Assembly (NCBI RefSeq): GCF_014196255.1
Contig: NZ_JACIDH010000009.1
Span: 83,233-147,232 of the forward strand
Reading direction: 5' to 3'
DNA from: Sphingomonas pseudosanguinis
GTDB taxonomy: Bacteria > Pseudomonadota > Alphaproteobacteria > Sphingomonadales > Sphingomonadaceae
DNA: 64,000 nucleotides
The position numbers were made by a program, and so were the translations under genes. Numbering within the stretch: position 1 is the first letter of the stretch; every line of letters starts with the position of its first letter. The notes below the pieces were generated by a model. It was not told the DNA's origin. It saw only the letters and a list, made by a program, of their open reading frames with translations, and ran no database searches. Shown piece by piece: positions 17,025 through 24,757 of the stretch.

Positions 17025-17861
17025 ATGAAGACTATTGCGATCATTTTCGGGATCATGGCGCTGGCGACTGCGCCGGCGAGCGCGCAGAAGCTCGGCAAGG
17101 GCGGTGTCGGCGTCGACGAGCAGTCCGAGCTGCCGCAATGCGCCGCGATGATCGGCACGGTCGCGCTGGTCGAGGACCGCAGCGCCACCGACCAGCGCGG
17201 CACCGACGATCTGCCGGCCGGCCTCCGCGCGCTGGTGCGGATGGCCGAACAGCAAAATGGCGGCGGTGCCCGCGTCGATCCGCTGCCGCTCCTGAAGCTG
17301 CTGACCGCGCGCTCGAACTGCTTCCAGATCGTCGATCGCGGCCAGGGCTTCACCGCCCTCCAGCGCGAGCGCGAGCTGGCGGCGGGCGGCTCGGTTGCGG
17401 CCGGCAGCAACGCGGCCAGCCTGCGCGCGGCCGACTTTCTGCTGACCGCCCAGGTCGTCTATTCGGACAATAACGCGGGCGGCAATGGCGGCGCGATCGG
17501 CGGGCTGCTCCCCGGTGGTCTCGGCTTCAAGACCAAGAAGATGGAGAGCCAGACCATCCTCACCCTGGTCGAGGTCAAGACCGGCATCCAGCGCGCAGTC
17601 GCCACCGGCTCGGCCCGCAAGAAGGATCTGTCGATCCTGGGCGGCGGCATCCTCGCCAATGCCGGCGTCGGCGCGCTGGGCGGCGCTTACACCAGCACCG
17701 ACATCGGCAAGGTGACGAGCCTGGCGCTGCTCGATGCGATGCGCAAGCTCCTGACCGATGTGCGCGCGACGATGCCGCCGATGGCGGCAGCCGTCCCGCC
17801 CGCCGGCGCCGCCCCCGTCGCTGGCGCTATCGCCACCGCGCCGCTCGTCGGGGCGCGCTGA
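17025..17861 (+). CDS. CsgG-like exported protein
   Basis: 278 residues with a signal peptide cleaved after about residue 20 (TAPASAQ). The pattern LLTARSNCFQIVDRG, ALQRERELAAGG, AADFLLTAQVVYSDN and LVEVKTGIQRAVATGSARKKD matches the CsgG/HfaB family, whose classical members form outer-membrane secretion pores for curli or holdfast anchors. Unlike CsgG it lacks a lipobox Cys and ends in an Ala/Pro-rich tail, so it may stay periplasmic. It stands alone downstream of traI with a terminator-like stem after it. A role in surface attachment or envelope stress is possible but unproven. Confidence 0.7.
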   Translation: MKTIAIIFGIMALATAPASAQKLGKGGVGVDEQSELPQCAAMIGTVALVEDRSATDQRGTDDLPAGLRALVRMAEQQNGGGARVDPLPLLKLLTARSNCFQIVDRGQGFTALQRERELAAGGSVAAGSNAASLRAADFLLTAQVVYSDNNAGGNGGAIGGLLPGGLGFKTKKMESQTILTLVEVKTGIQRAVATGSARKKDLSILGGGILANAGVGALGGAYTSTDIGKVTSLALLDAMRKLLTDVRATMPPMAAAVPPAGAAPVAGAIATAPLVGAR

Positions 17862-17869
17862 CAAGGGTT

Positions 17870-17893
17870 GGGGTGTCGCCGTCGCGGCACCCC
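17870..17893 (+). terminator. Terminator-like stem after the CsgG-like gene
   Basis: GGGGTGTCGC at 17870-17879 pairs with GCGGCACCCC at 17884-17893 (9 of 10 bp, 4-nt loop). There is no strong T run, so termination is probable rather than certain. Confidence 0.5.
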
Positions 17894-17921
17894 CCTTCCC
17901 CTCGATCTGAGGATGTGAGCG

Positions 17922-18164
17922 GTGATCCACCAACCTGACTTCTTCGCCGCAAGCCCCCGGCCGCTCGACGAAGAGCATGACGACGAGCCTGCCCGGCCGG
18001 CGCTCGCCATACCGTGCGGCTTTGTCGATCGGCACAACCGCCGCTGCCAACGCCTGGCGGTGCGGCCGGTGATGATGGGCGGCTTTCAGGCGACCTGCCG
18101 GGGGGCGCCGCTCCTTCACTGTGACCCGGCCTGTTTCGCCACCGCCAGGGAGGATGCGGCCTGA
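17922..18164 (+). CDS. Small Cys-containing hypothetical protein
   Basis: 80 residues from a GTG start. Four Cys residues (PCGFVDRHNRRC, then TCRGAPLLHCDPAC) and several His suggest a possible zinc-binding site, but no known zinc-finger pattern fits. Its stop overlaps the next start by 1 nt (TGATG), so it is co-translated with the zinc-ribbon membrane protein. Function unknown. Confidence 0.5.
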   Translation: MIHQPDFFAASPRPLDEEHDDEPARPALAIPCGFVDRHNRRCQRLAVRPVMMGGFQATCRGAPLLHCDPACFATAREDAA

Positions 18165-18586
18165 TGCACTGTCCCTATTGCCGCACGACGCTGGTGGAAT
18201 GGCCGGGTTCGCGCCGGTTGGAGCCCTGCCCCACTTGCGAGCGGCCGATGGTCCTGCTGCGCTCGCTCCGGCACTGGCACGGACCCATGCGGCTTTACGG
18301 CCTCTTCGAGCTCGGCTGGCTCGCTTACATGGTGGCGATGGTCGTGCTGACCGGCATGGCGCTTGTCGGTTTTATGGATCTTCTCAGCTATTTGCGATTG
18401 ATCGCCATATTATTGTTCGTGATCGGCTCGATCCTGTGCGCCGATGGCATTCTCGGGATCACCACCGGGTTAGACAAAACCGGCACGCGCGTCAGGCGTG
18501 ATCGGATCGCCAAGGCATTGGGCGCAGCCAAGATCATGGTTGGTCTTGCCGCACTGGTGTTGACCGCGATCGGTATCGGACTTTGA
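18164..18586 (+). CDS. Membrane protein with N-terminal zinc ribbon
   Basis: 140 residues. An N-terminal zinc ribbon is formed by CPYC (residues 3-6) and CPTC (about residues 25-28). Two or three hydrophobic helices follow (WLAYMVAMVVLTGMALVGF, LIAILLFVIGSILCADGIL, IMVGLAALVLTAIGIGL). The layout, zinc ribbon facing the cytosol with a membrane bundle, is common in small uncharacterised bacterial membrane proteins. It is coupled to the 80-residue Cys-containing protein upstream. No function is assigned. Confidence 0.6.
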   Translation: MHCPYCRTTLVEWPGSRRLEPCPTCERPMVLLRSLRHWHGPMRLYGLFELGWLAYMVAMVVLTGMALVGFMDLLSYLRLIAILLFVIGSILCADGILGITTGLDKTGTRVRRDRIAKALGAAKIMVGLAALVLTAIGIGL

Positions 18587-18734
18587 TCGAGAGCAAAGCG
18601 CGGAAAGAAATTAAATCCGTGACAGCTACTAGATTGCTATTGCAGATAGCGGGCATCGCATTCACATGGGCGTCGGTTTCACCATAGCTGATCGATGATC
18701 ATCTGTGGTCCTTCCTCTCCCATCAGGAACCATC

Positions 18735-19250
18735 ATGTCTGACGAAAACAACCAGGACGCGATCAACGCCGTCGAGCTCGCCACCGAACTGACCATCGCG
18801 TGGCTGGGCAACCCCAACACCCGCACCGATGCCGAGCATGTGCCCGCCTTCCTGAACAGCATGCACGCCGCCCTCCAGCAGCTCGCCGGCGGTAGCCAGG
18901 CGGCCGCGCCGGAAGCCGAAGCGCCTCAGGACTATGTCCCGGCCGTGTCGGTGCGGAAGTCGCTGGCCTCGCCCGACCACATCATCTCGATGATCGACGG
19001 CAAGCCCTACAAGACGCTGCGCCGCCATCTGTCGACCAACGGCCTGACGCCCGAGGAATATCGCGAGCGCTATAACCTCAAGGCGGACTATCCGATGGTC
19101 TCGCAAAGCTATTCGGAGAGCCGTCGCGCCATGGCCAAGAAGATCGGTCTCGGTCGCAAGCCCGGCCAGAAGGTCGCGAGCACCCCGGCCAAGGCGAAGA
19201 ACGCCCGCTCGGCTAAGGATGCCGCCCAAGCGCATCTGTCGGGCGAGTAA
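18735..19250 (+). CDS. Ros/MucR family transcriptional regulator lacking zinc ligands
   Basis: 171 residues from the ATG at 18735 (MSDENNQDAIN); an upstream in-frame start at 18705 is less likely. The MucR domain is clear: VSVRKSLASPDHIISMIDGK, LRRHLSTNGLTPEEYRERYN, ADYPMVSQSYSESRRAMAKK, IGLGRK. MucR proteins are H-NS-like regulators of envelope and surface genes in Alphaproteobacteria. In standard members the finger has Cys in the ICLEDGK position and a second His after RHLMTH; here these are Ser and Asn, so zinc binding is probably lost while the fold may remain. A basic Ala/Lys tail follows. The AT-rich leader may hold autoregulatory sites. Confidence 0.88.
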   Translation: MSDENNQDAINAVELATELTIAWLGNPNTRTDAEHVPAFLNSMHAALQQLAGGSQAAAPEAEAPQDYVPAVSVRKSLASPDHIISMIDGKPYKTLRRHLSTNGLTPEEYRERYNLKADYPMVSQSYSESRRAMAKKIGLGRKPGQKVASTPAKAKNARSAKDAAQAHLSGE

Positions 19251-19258
19251 TGCTCGGT

Positions 19259-19284
19259 GCAGGGCCGGCCATCGTCGGCCCTGC
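19259..19284 (+). terminator. Hairpin after the MucR-like gene
   Basis: GCAGGGCCG at 19259-19267 and CGGCCCTGC at 19276-19284 form a perfect 9-bp stem with an 8-nt loop, 8 bp after the stop codon. It has no T run, but the position suits termination. Confidence 0.5.
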
Positions 19285-19557
19285 GATGTCAGCGGCCTAA
19301 GCGGACCGTCCGCGAGAGGTGGAAATTGTACGTCTGTTTTCGGGTGTCCAAGATAGAATATAACATTCCCTCTCGCCTGTCGAAACACCGAGGATCGCCT
19401 CCCGCAGCTTTAAAGCACGAATAGGGCGGGCAGAGGGGTCATATATCAAATCTTTTGAGTGAAACTTCACTGGCCATTTCTGGCGTCGTAGCGCCACTTG
19501 CCGAGGTGGGGCTCAGTATGCGTAAATGCCTCGTGGTATTTTCTGGAGAGCTCACCG
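19285..19557. other. AT-richer gene-free leader
   Basis: Composition falls sharply from about 19.3 kb and stays low to about 20.4 kb. I see no convincing gene here; the stretch holds the upstream region of the orphan gene at 19558. The shift marks a separate acquisition. Confidence 0.4.
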
Positions 19558-20193
19558 ATGCCTCGCACATATCCATCAACGGTGCTTCCCAACGTCCAAG
19601 TAGACCCAGTAAACGTCGTTAGCACTCACCCCAATGCGGCTTTAAACGGGTTGGCAGCTATTAACACCCACGCCATGGTGGAAGCGCTGCTGTTGAATGT
19701 ATTTAGCGGTTTGCTAGGCAGGAAAAAGGCCTATGGGTTTGGAAGTATAGGTGAGAAAGAAAAAAGTTTCCGTCATGTTGCTAAGGTGTCTGTAGATCCT
19801 TCTGACTTAAGTCGTATAGAGTGGTCTTTAGATGCTGTTACCCAATCTAGGCAGGGACGCGATGTGCTAGTCAATAGCCTATGGGCAACTGACGACAAAT
19901 TCCCGGACTACATAGTTTTGATGGACCAGGAATCGTTGAATGACACATCAGAGTCAATAGTGGCAGCGGTTGAGGCCGTCAAAATAGATGAGGGCGATGC
20001 CATAGAGATACAGAACACCATGCGGTCTGGATTGTCTTTGTGGGATGAAAATGACATGGGCAAAGCTCGCTCTGATGCTGTTCGAGCAATGACAGCAATA
20101 ATATCGTCGAACATTCTTTTGACGTCAAGTGATGAAATGAAGAGATCAGAAGCAAGGCAGGTCATAGACGATATAATATCGATGTGTGAATAG
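19558..20193 (+). CDS. Orphan hypothetical protein in an AT-rich islet
   Basis: 211 residues from the ATG at 19558, preceded by CTGGAGAG at a suitable distance. It is soluble, with no signal peptide or obvious membrane segment, acidic in the second half (MDQESLNDTSESIVAAVEAV) and probably mixed alpha/beta. I recognise no family. Codon use is much more AT-rich than all neighbours, and the gene is flanked by non-coding AT-rich DNA on both sides. This is the usual look of a single-gene cargo such as a phage-defence or toxin-type protein, but no motif supports either. Confidence 0.6.
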   Translation: MPRTYPSTVLPNVQVDPVNVVSTHPNAALNGLAAINTHAMVEALLLNVFSGLLGRKKAYGFGSIGEKEKSFRHVAKVSVDPSDLSRIEWSLDAVTQSRQGRDVLVNSLWATDDKFPDYIVLMDQESLNDTSESIVAAVEAVKIDEGDAIEIQNTMRSGLSLWDENDMGKARSDAVRAMTAIISSNILLTSSDEMKRSEARQVIDDIISMCE

Positions 20194-20416
20194 AAAAACG
20201 TGGCATTACGATGTTTTATTTTCACATCGGCAGAATATTACGTATCCGGATTATGCGCGTTATGGCGTGAGCATTTTAATAAACGCCGTTTGTAATATTA
20301 AGTTTGTTTATATATTAGATCGCACAAGCCGCATGTATAGGGGGGCTCAGTTCCCCCTTGCCGTTGCCAATCATCAATAGCTTGCATGGTCATAATGTTC
20401 ATGATCGAAAGGGCGT

Positions 20417-21043
20417 ATGTGCAATCTTTACAACCTCAATCCCGAAGCGAGATCCTATTTCGAGCTTTTCGATGCGGCGGCCGACCCAGCCAATACGCTT
20501 GCGGTTGAGAAGGACTACGCAGCGCCCGGCAAGCCCGGTTATGTGGTGCGTCATGAGGCTGGCGAGCGGGTGCTGAGCACCATGCGTTGGGGCTTCCCAA
20601 CGCGCAAACCGCGGAAGCGCCCGGCCCGCGAAGGCGAGCTGCCGTTCCTCTACGACTGGTGGACGAACGCGCGGAATATGCAGAGCAATATGTGGAAGCC
20701 CTGGCTGATGCGGACCGAGCATCGCTGCCTGGTCCCGTTCACCCGTTTTGCCGAACCCAAAGCTGCGGCCGATCGCCAGAACCCGCGTGATACCAACTGG
20801 TGGTTCAGCGTCGAGGACCAGGCGATGCCGTGCTTTGCCGGACTGTGGAAGCTCGATCAGGATCACGACCGGGTCTATGCCTTTTGCACCACCGAGCCCA
20901 ACCCACTGGTCGCGCCCAAGCATCCCAAAGCGATGCCGGTCATCCTGCTGGCGGACGATCAGGAGCGATGGCTGACCGCGCCCGTCGAGGAGGCTCTGTC
21001 GCTGTTGGCCGCCTATCCGTCCCAGCTCATGTCAGTCTCCTAG
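20417..21043 (+). CDS. SOS response-associated peptidase (SRAP/HMCES/YedK family)
   Basis: 208 residues, normal length. The catalytic Cys2 is exposed after removal of Met (MCNLYNL), and the family motifs MRWGFPTRK, TNARNM and the active-site His in PKHPKAMPVIL are present. SRAP proteins form a stable thiazolidine crosslink with abasic sites in single-stranded DNA, protecting the DNA during replication. A copy beside conjugation genes makes sense because transfer produces long single strands; this link is inference from position. The stop lies 138 bp before the next regulator gene. Confidence 0.92.
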   Translation: MCNLYNLNPEARSYFELFDAAADPANTLAVEKDYAAPGKPGYVVRHEAGERVLSTMRWGFPTRKPRKRPAREGELPFLYDWWTNARNMQSNMWKPWLMRTEHRCLVPFTRFAEPKAAADRQNPRDTNWWFSVEDQAMPCFAGLWKLDQDHDRVYAFCTTEPNPLVAPKHPKAMPVILLADDQERWLTAPVEEALSLLAAYPSQLMSVS

Positions 21044-21180
21044 CATGGTCGCCAGCTGATCCGGCGATGACTGCCGACTGGGGTTCCGCGGGCCGGTTGA
21101 AACGAACCGGAGATCGGTCCTGTCGCGGAAAGCGTCAGCCATGTTTGTCCCGCTCCATTCCGGCGCTAAAAACGTCCGAT

Positions 21181-21621
21181 ATGGGGGACAATAGATTCGA
21201 TCTTCTCACCGACGGCCAGAAGGAGTGCCTGCGCCTCTTTCATGCCCGCTGGGAGGTCAAGGACATCGCACGGCACATCGGACGCAGTCCCGTGACCGTC
21301 AATCAGCGCCTGGCGCTGGCTCGGCAGCATCTGGGCGTCGGCCGCAGCGCGGAAGCCGCGCGCCTGCTCTTCGAGCATGAGGGCGGCATATATGATTCCG
21401 CTATATATGAGCCGTTGATAGTGGCCGAACCACAGCCGGCGGACGCATCGACCCTGGACCGGACGGTGGGTTTCCCTTTGCCGTTCCCGACCCAGGGGAG
21501 GCCGATCAATGACCTGACGCTTGCAGGCAAGCTCATCTACTCGCTCGTGCTGTCCGCACTCATCGCCCTCGTCTTCGGGGGCTCGATCGCAGCCCTGAGC
21601 GGCCTTTCCGAACTATTCTGA
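21181..21621 (+). CDS. Membrane-tethered LuxR-type HTH protein
   Basis: 146 residues from the ATG at 21181. The N-terminus is a GerE/LuxR-type helix-turn-helix (LLTDGQKECLRLFHARWEVK, DIARHIGRSPVTVNQRLALA). A linker leads to one C-terminal membrane helix (KLIYSLVLSALIALVFGGSI). The protein therefore is predicted to hold a DNA-binding domain at the inner face of the membrane. Such short tethered regulators recur in sphingomonad mobile elements. No sensor domain is present, so the signal may be membrane state or proteolysis; both are guesses. Confidence 0.7.
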   Translation: MGDNRFDLLTDGQKECLRLFHARWEVKDIARHIGRSPVTVNQRLALARQHLGVGRSAEAARLLFEHEGGIYDSAIYEPLIVAEPQPADASTLDRTVGFPLPFPTQGRPINDLTLAGKLIYSLVLSALIALVFGGSIAALSGLSELF

Positions 21622-21673
21622 CCGGCCCAATCGGCTGGTCCATTCGCAGCGCCACCCGCGCCCCGGAGACATC

Positions 21674-22018
21674 ATGCCGAACATCGTCCAAGAAGCCGCC
21701 CGTACCGTCGTGTCCGATCTCGCACCGTTTGAAACCGCCGTCGACGTGGCGATCGCCCGCGCCGGCCGCTTCCTCGCCGCGCTGGCGGAAGGCACGATCG
21801 AAGCGCAGGTCGGCCCCCTGCCCACCCACTCCGCGATGATGAACACCTTCGCCACCGTCGCCGCACTGGCCGAGGTCCGCAACAGCATGGCGGCCACCCG
21901 CCGCGAGCTCATCCAGACCCGCGCCAAGCTCGGCCTTCAGGAGACCGCGATCGGAAGCCTGCCGGGCTGCCCGCCGGTCGAGGCGGTCCAGGCCGACACC
22001 ATCACGATGGCCGCCTGA
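21674..22018 (+). CDS. Small hypothetical helical protein
   Basis: 114 residues from the ATG at 21674. It is Ala- and Val-rich and probably all helical (PFETAVDVAIARAGRFLAAL, RNSMAATRRELIQTRAKLGL). No signal peptide, membrane helix or known domain. It lies 52 bp after the tethered HTH gene on the same strand and 39 bp before a membrane protein gene, so the genes from 21181 to 22860 probably form one accessory operon. Confidence 0.55.
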   Translation: MPNIVQEAARTVVSDLAPFETAVDVAIARAGRFLAALAEGTIEAQVGPLPTHSAMMNTFATVAALAEVRNSMAATRRELIQTRAKLGLQETAIGSLPGCPPVEAVQADTITMAA

Positions 22019-22057
22019 GATGATTGGCGTGACGGCGATCCGGCCCCTATCTGAGCG

Positions 22058-22504
22058 ATGCTCGCCGTCGTGCTGACCTTCGTCCCCCTCCTCTACCTCT
22101 GCATTCTTGCCGCAGCGCTGGTCTATATCGGCGTGAGAGGCGAACGCGCGGAACGCGCGTGCATCATCGCCATCACCATCGGTTCGCTTGCCACCGGGCT
22201 CGCCGCAAACAAGGGACCGGCATGGTATGAAGCAGAGGTGGGCATCTTCGTGGTCGATGTCGCGACCCTGGTCGCGTTCATCGTTATCATGGCAAAAAGC
22301 ACGAGATTTTGGCCGTTATGGATCACAGCCCTTCAGAACATCGCGGTGATGACCCATCTGGCGCGGTTCATAAAGCCACAGACGGTGCCCATGGCCTATG
22401 CTGTGGCCGAGCAGCTGTGGGTCTATATAATGCTCTTGATCCTGATCGTCTCAGTGCGGCAGCAGCGATCGCGAAGCGCATCGATGAGCTCAGCGACCTC
22501 GTAA
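22058..22504 (+). CDS. Small polytopic membrane protein
   Basis: 148 residues with four predicted membrane helices (FVPLLYLCILAAALVYIGV; CIIAITIGSLATGLAANKG; GIFVVDVATLVAFIVIMAK; LWVYIMLLILIVSV). It has no recognised domain; similar small four-helix proteins are encoded widely in sphingomonads. The 3' end overlaps the start of the winged-helix gene by 88 nt in another frame, an unusually long overlap that implies coupled expression. Confidence 0.6.
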   Translation: MLAVVLTFVPLLYLCILAAALVYIGVRGERAERACIIAITIGSLATGLAANKGPAWYEAEVGIFVVDVATLVAFIVIMAKSTRFWPLWITALQNIAVMTHLARFIKPQTVPMAYAVAEQLWVYIMLLILIVSVRQQRSRSASMSSATS

Positions 22505-22860
22505 GGGACTATCTCGAACTGCCGCCATGCACGGCCAAGCGGCTGAGCACGATCGAGGGCGTCATCCAGGCCAGGGCCAAGCGGCGCCACTATCTGCGGC
22601 CGGACCTGTTCGTCGAACCGCGCTGGGACATGCTGCTCGATCTGTATGTCGCACGGCTGAAAGGCACCAGGGTACCGGTGACGTCGCTATGCGTCGCGGC
22701 CAATATCCCGCCGACGACCGCGCTTCGCCACATCGCCGAGCTGGTCGAGAACGGCGAGATCGACCGCACCCCCGATCCAGCGGATCAGCGCCGGACGTTC
22801 CTCGATCTGTCCGACAGCGCCTTTGCCCGGATCAGCGAATGGATCGACCACTGCCTCTGA
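22417..22860 (+). CDS. MarR-like winged-helix DNA-binding protein
   Basis: About 147 residues if translation starts at the GTG at 22417; an ATG at 22309 is possible but would put 36 residues of shadow sequence at the N-terminus. The segments ARAKRRHYLRPDLFVEPRWD, MLLDLYVARLKG, SLCVAANIPPTTALRHIAEL and RTPDPADQRRTFLDLSDSA match a sphingomonad winged-helix family related to MarR. The wing Asp-Gln-Arg-Arg is typical. Regulatory targets are unknown; its operon partners are a tethered HTH protein and small membrane proteins. Confidence 0.75.
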   Translation: MGLYNALDPDRLSAAAAIAKRIDELSDLVRDYLELPPCTAKRLSTIEGVIQARAKRRHYLRPDLFVEPRWDMLLDLYVARLKGTRVPVTSLCVAANIPPTTALRHIAELVENGEIDRTPDPADQRRTFLDLSDSAFARISEWIDHCL

Positions 22861-22983
22861 CAAATCATCCCGGGTTGGGAAGGCTATCGGAAGCGGCGTG
22901 ATCTTGGGGGAGCGGCTGTGCGAAAGCCTTCCCCTCTTCCTGTCAGGCCTACATAGAGGCGCGGAGAAACTATCGGCATCCCG

Positions 22984-23694
22984 TCAAAAAATGTCGCTAG
23001 CGCCAATCTCGGCACGGCCAGACGTACCTGCGTGCTTATAACTATCGAGATGCGTCAATCGGTAACGATTGTACATAGCCTGACTGACGCCGGAAAACGA
23101 ACCGATCGAGGGGGCGTTCTCGATATGCACAAGTCCTAAACTTGCCAGGATGGAAATACCCGAACGGATCGCATCCCGACTGACGCCCGTGCGCTCAATA
23201 ATTTTATCGTAACTGATATGTGCATAATTGGAATCATTGTCGCGCATCGCAGCGAACAGGAAGTAGAGCTTCAAGGCAACCAGTTCGTTCTTATGACGCA
23301 ATGTCAGGTGCTGAAACGCCTGTACGACACCGCCACTGTATAGGCCTTTTACCGGCAGTTTTGCCCATCCCGACGCTGGATCGTAAGCGATCAGACCGAA
23401 TGTGCCACGACCGGCAACCTTGCGTACGATCACCTCGCGCTGCTCCAAAATGTCGAGCGCGGCCGACACCATGGCACGGCTGATCCCCGCCTTCCCACTC
23501 ATCTCTTCGTAGGTGAGCTTGGCAATGCCATCCACAGAATGATGAGCAATCACGGCCAAGATCAACAGCGCGGCAGTTTCGCGGCCACCCTCCTCCGCTT
23601 TCCATCGAAATGCACGCAGCCCGCCAGCCTCAATCCATTTGGAAGGCAGGCGGACCCATTGCGGCATTCTAGGCTGGGACCAAGGGGGGCTCAC
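22984..23694 (-). CDS. Protein with two winged-helix domains
   Basis: 236 residues from a GTG start. Two helix-turn-helix units are visible: LTYEEMSGKAGISRAMVSAA, LDILEQREVI (about 60-95) and ISYDKIIERTGVSRDAIRSG, ISILASLGLVHIEN (about 160-195). A pair of winged helices in one chain is also the plan of Rep_3 plasmid initiators, but the sequence does not show their signature, so a regulator is equally possible. The start overlaps the stop of a 47-residue membrane protein (GTGA), and a long gene-free stretch with inverted repeats lies upstream, as expected for either a replication origin or an operator region. Confidence 0.6.
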   Translation of the reverse strand: MSPPWSQPRMPQWVRLPSKWIEAGGLRAFRWKAEEGGRETAALLILAVIAHHSVDGIAKLTYEEMSGKAGISRAMVSAALDILEQREVIVRKVAGRGTFGLIAYDPASGWAKLPVKGLYSGGVVQAFQHLTLRHKNELVALKLYFLFAAMRDNDSNYAHISYDKIIERTGVSRDAIRSGISILASLGLVHIENAPSIGSFSGVSQAMYNRYRLTHLDSYKHAGTSGRAEIGASDIF

Positions 23695-23834
23695 CGGTCA
23701 CGCCCTTTCGCGACAGACAGCACCGCATGGATGGCGAAACCAGCAAGGGCAAACCCACCCAGGACCATAACAATCAGCAGATGGGGGAGCGGAATGGCAG
23801 GAAGGGCGGAAAGGACATCAGGTAGGGCAGGCAT
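23691..23834 (-). CDS. 47-residue single-pass membrane protein, coupled to the double winged-helix gene
   Basis: A very small frame starting at the ATG at 23834. It begins MPALPDVLSALPAIPLPH, has one strong hydrophobic helix (LLIVMVLGGFALAGFAIHAV) and a basic end (SVAKGRDR). Its stop overlaps the GTG start of the double winged-helix gene by 3 nt, a strong sign that it is translated. One membrane helix with a basic tail is seen in small regulators, holin-like proteins and type I toxins; nothing distinguishes these here. Confidence 0.5.
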   Translation of the reverse strand: MPALPDVLSALPAIPLPHLLIVMVLGGFALAGFAIHAVLSVAKGRDR

Positions 23835-23989
23835 GGCGAAAACTCCAAAATTCATTCAGTCGGCAAAATTTCGCATGTCGAACCAGTCTATTCTAGATAC
23901 AGTTTTCCCAAAGCCCCCTGATAAAAGCTCAAAAATCCATTTAAAAACAATGTGATACGACCAAAATCGCAAAGCTATGGAAGGTATCG

Positions 23990-24023
23990 ACTCAGTTCAC
24001 GAAAGCCATTTGGTGAACTGAGT
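23990..24023. promoter_or_regulatory. 11-bp perfect inverted repeat
   Basis: ACTCAGTTCAC at 23990-24000 and GTGAACTGAGT at 24013-24023 are separated by 12 nt, so the arm centres are about two helical turns apart (23 bp). It lies upstream of the small membrane protein and double winged-helix pair and is a plausible operator for the latter. Confidence 0.5.
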
Positions 24024-24388
24024 TTACAGGATTGAGGCCGCCAAACTCGCCGAATTTATGCCGGCCGAGGGTCACGCAACGGCGAAATTTGTCACCATGC
24101 TCTGCGGCGCGATTGGACGATATGATGCCGGTATTGCTGTGATAGCGATTGTTGCACCCGGTTGCAAAGCGCCGGGATACTCGACGCCAACGTTATCGGC
24201 TTTCGGATTGCGGTTCGGAGATTGCGTGGCCTCGTTGCTCATTCGATCGCTCTACGGAAATGATTTCGTACGCCACTTCGATCGTGGTTCTGTACGCCGG
24301 TTTACAGCGGTCGTTTGACGTACTTTTTCAGGTTGGCTTTCAGTTTACATATTAGTGGTACATATTCGTTGGCATATTTGGCGTACGT

Positions 24389-24406
24389 GTTGACGGCATC
24401 GTCAAC
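24389..24406. repeat. 7-bp inverted repeat
   Basis: GTTGACG at 24389-24395 and CGTCAAC at 24400-24406 with a 4-nt centre, in the middle of the gene-free stretch. It may be an operator half of the same control region; no function is shown. Confidence 0.35.
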
Positions 24407-24757
24407 GTGGTGACTGGCATTAGATATGCCTTTAAATGCGGCTTATCAGACTCAACAAAATGTTGAGTGCCTTTCAAGCCGGGTGGAGTTCTAGATATAT
24501 GACCGTCCCGTCAATTCGCATCTTGCGAAAAATGGGTAGTTACTTGTGGTGCGCTTGACGGGGGGCGATCTGGGCCTTATAGGCCGATCAGACCGCGCAG
24601 TAGGGTGCAACCTACTGCTAGTTCGTTTCAACGGGAATCCCCCGCCATGCGTGCAAACATGGCGGGGATCACGGGACTAAGGTCAACCATGGGACGGCTC
24701 GTGATCGCTCGATCGCGGGCCGTCTTTGCGTTAGCGGCCACCAGATTTGTTGTCAAT

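Larger units (their letters stand above)
23835..24757. other. Long gene-free region with inverted repeats
   Basis: About 920 bp of lower-GC DNA with no convincing gene. It holds the perfect inverted repeats at 23990-24023 and 24389-24406 and several GTACG words near 24270-24390. It could be an origin, a control region or decayed DNA. I see no tRNA and no clear A+T-rich 13-mer array. Confidence 0.4.

Noticed and set aside
22984..23694. Plasmid replication initiator of Rep_3 type
   Set aside because: Two winged helices are suggestive but the Rep_3 signature and an adjacent iteron array are not evident, so it is kept as an unnamed DNA-binding protein.
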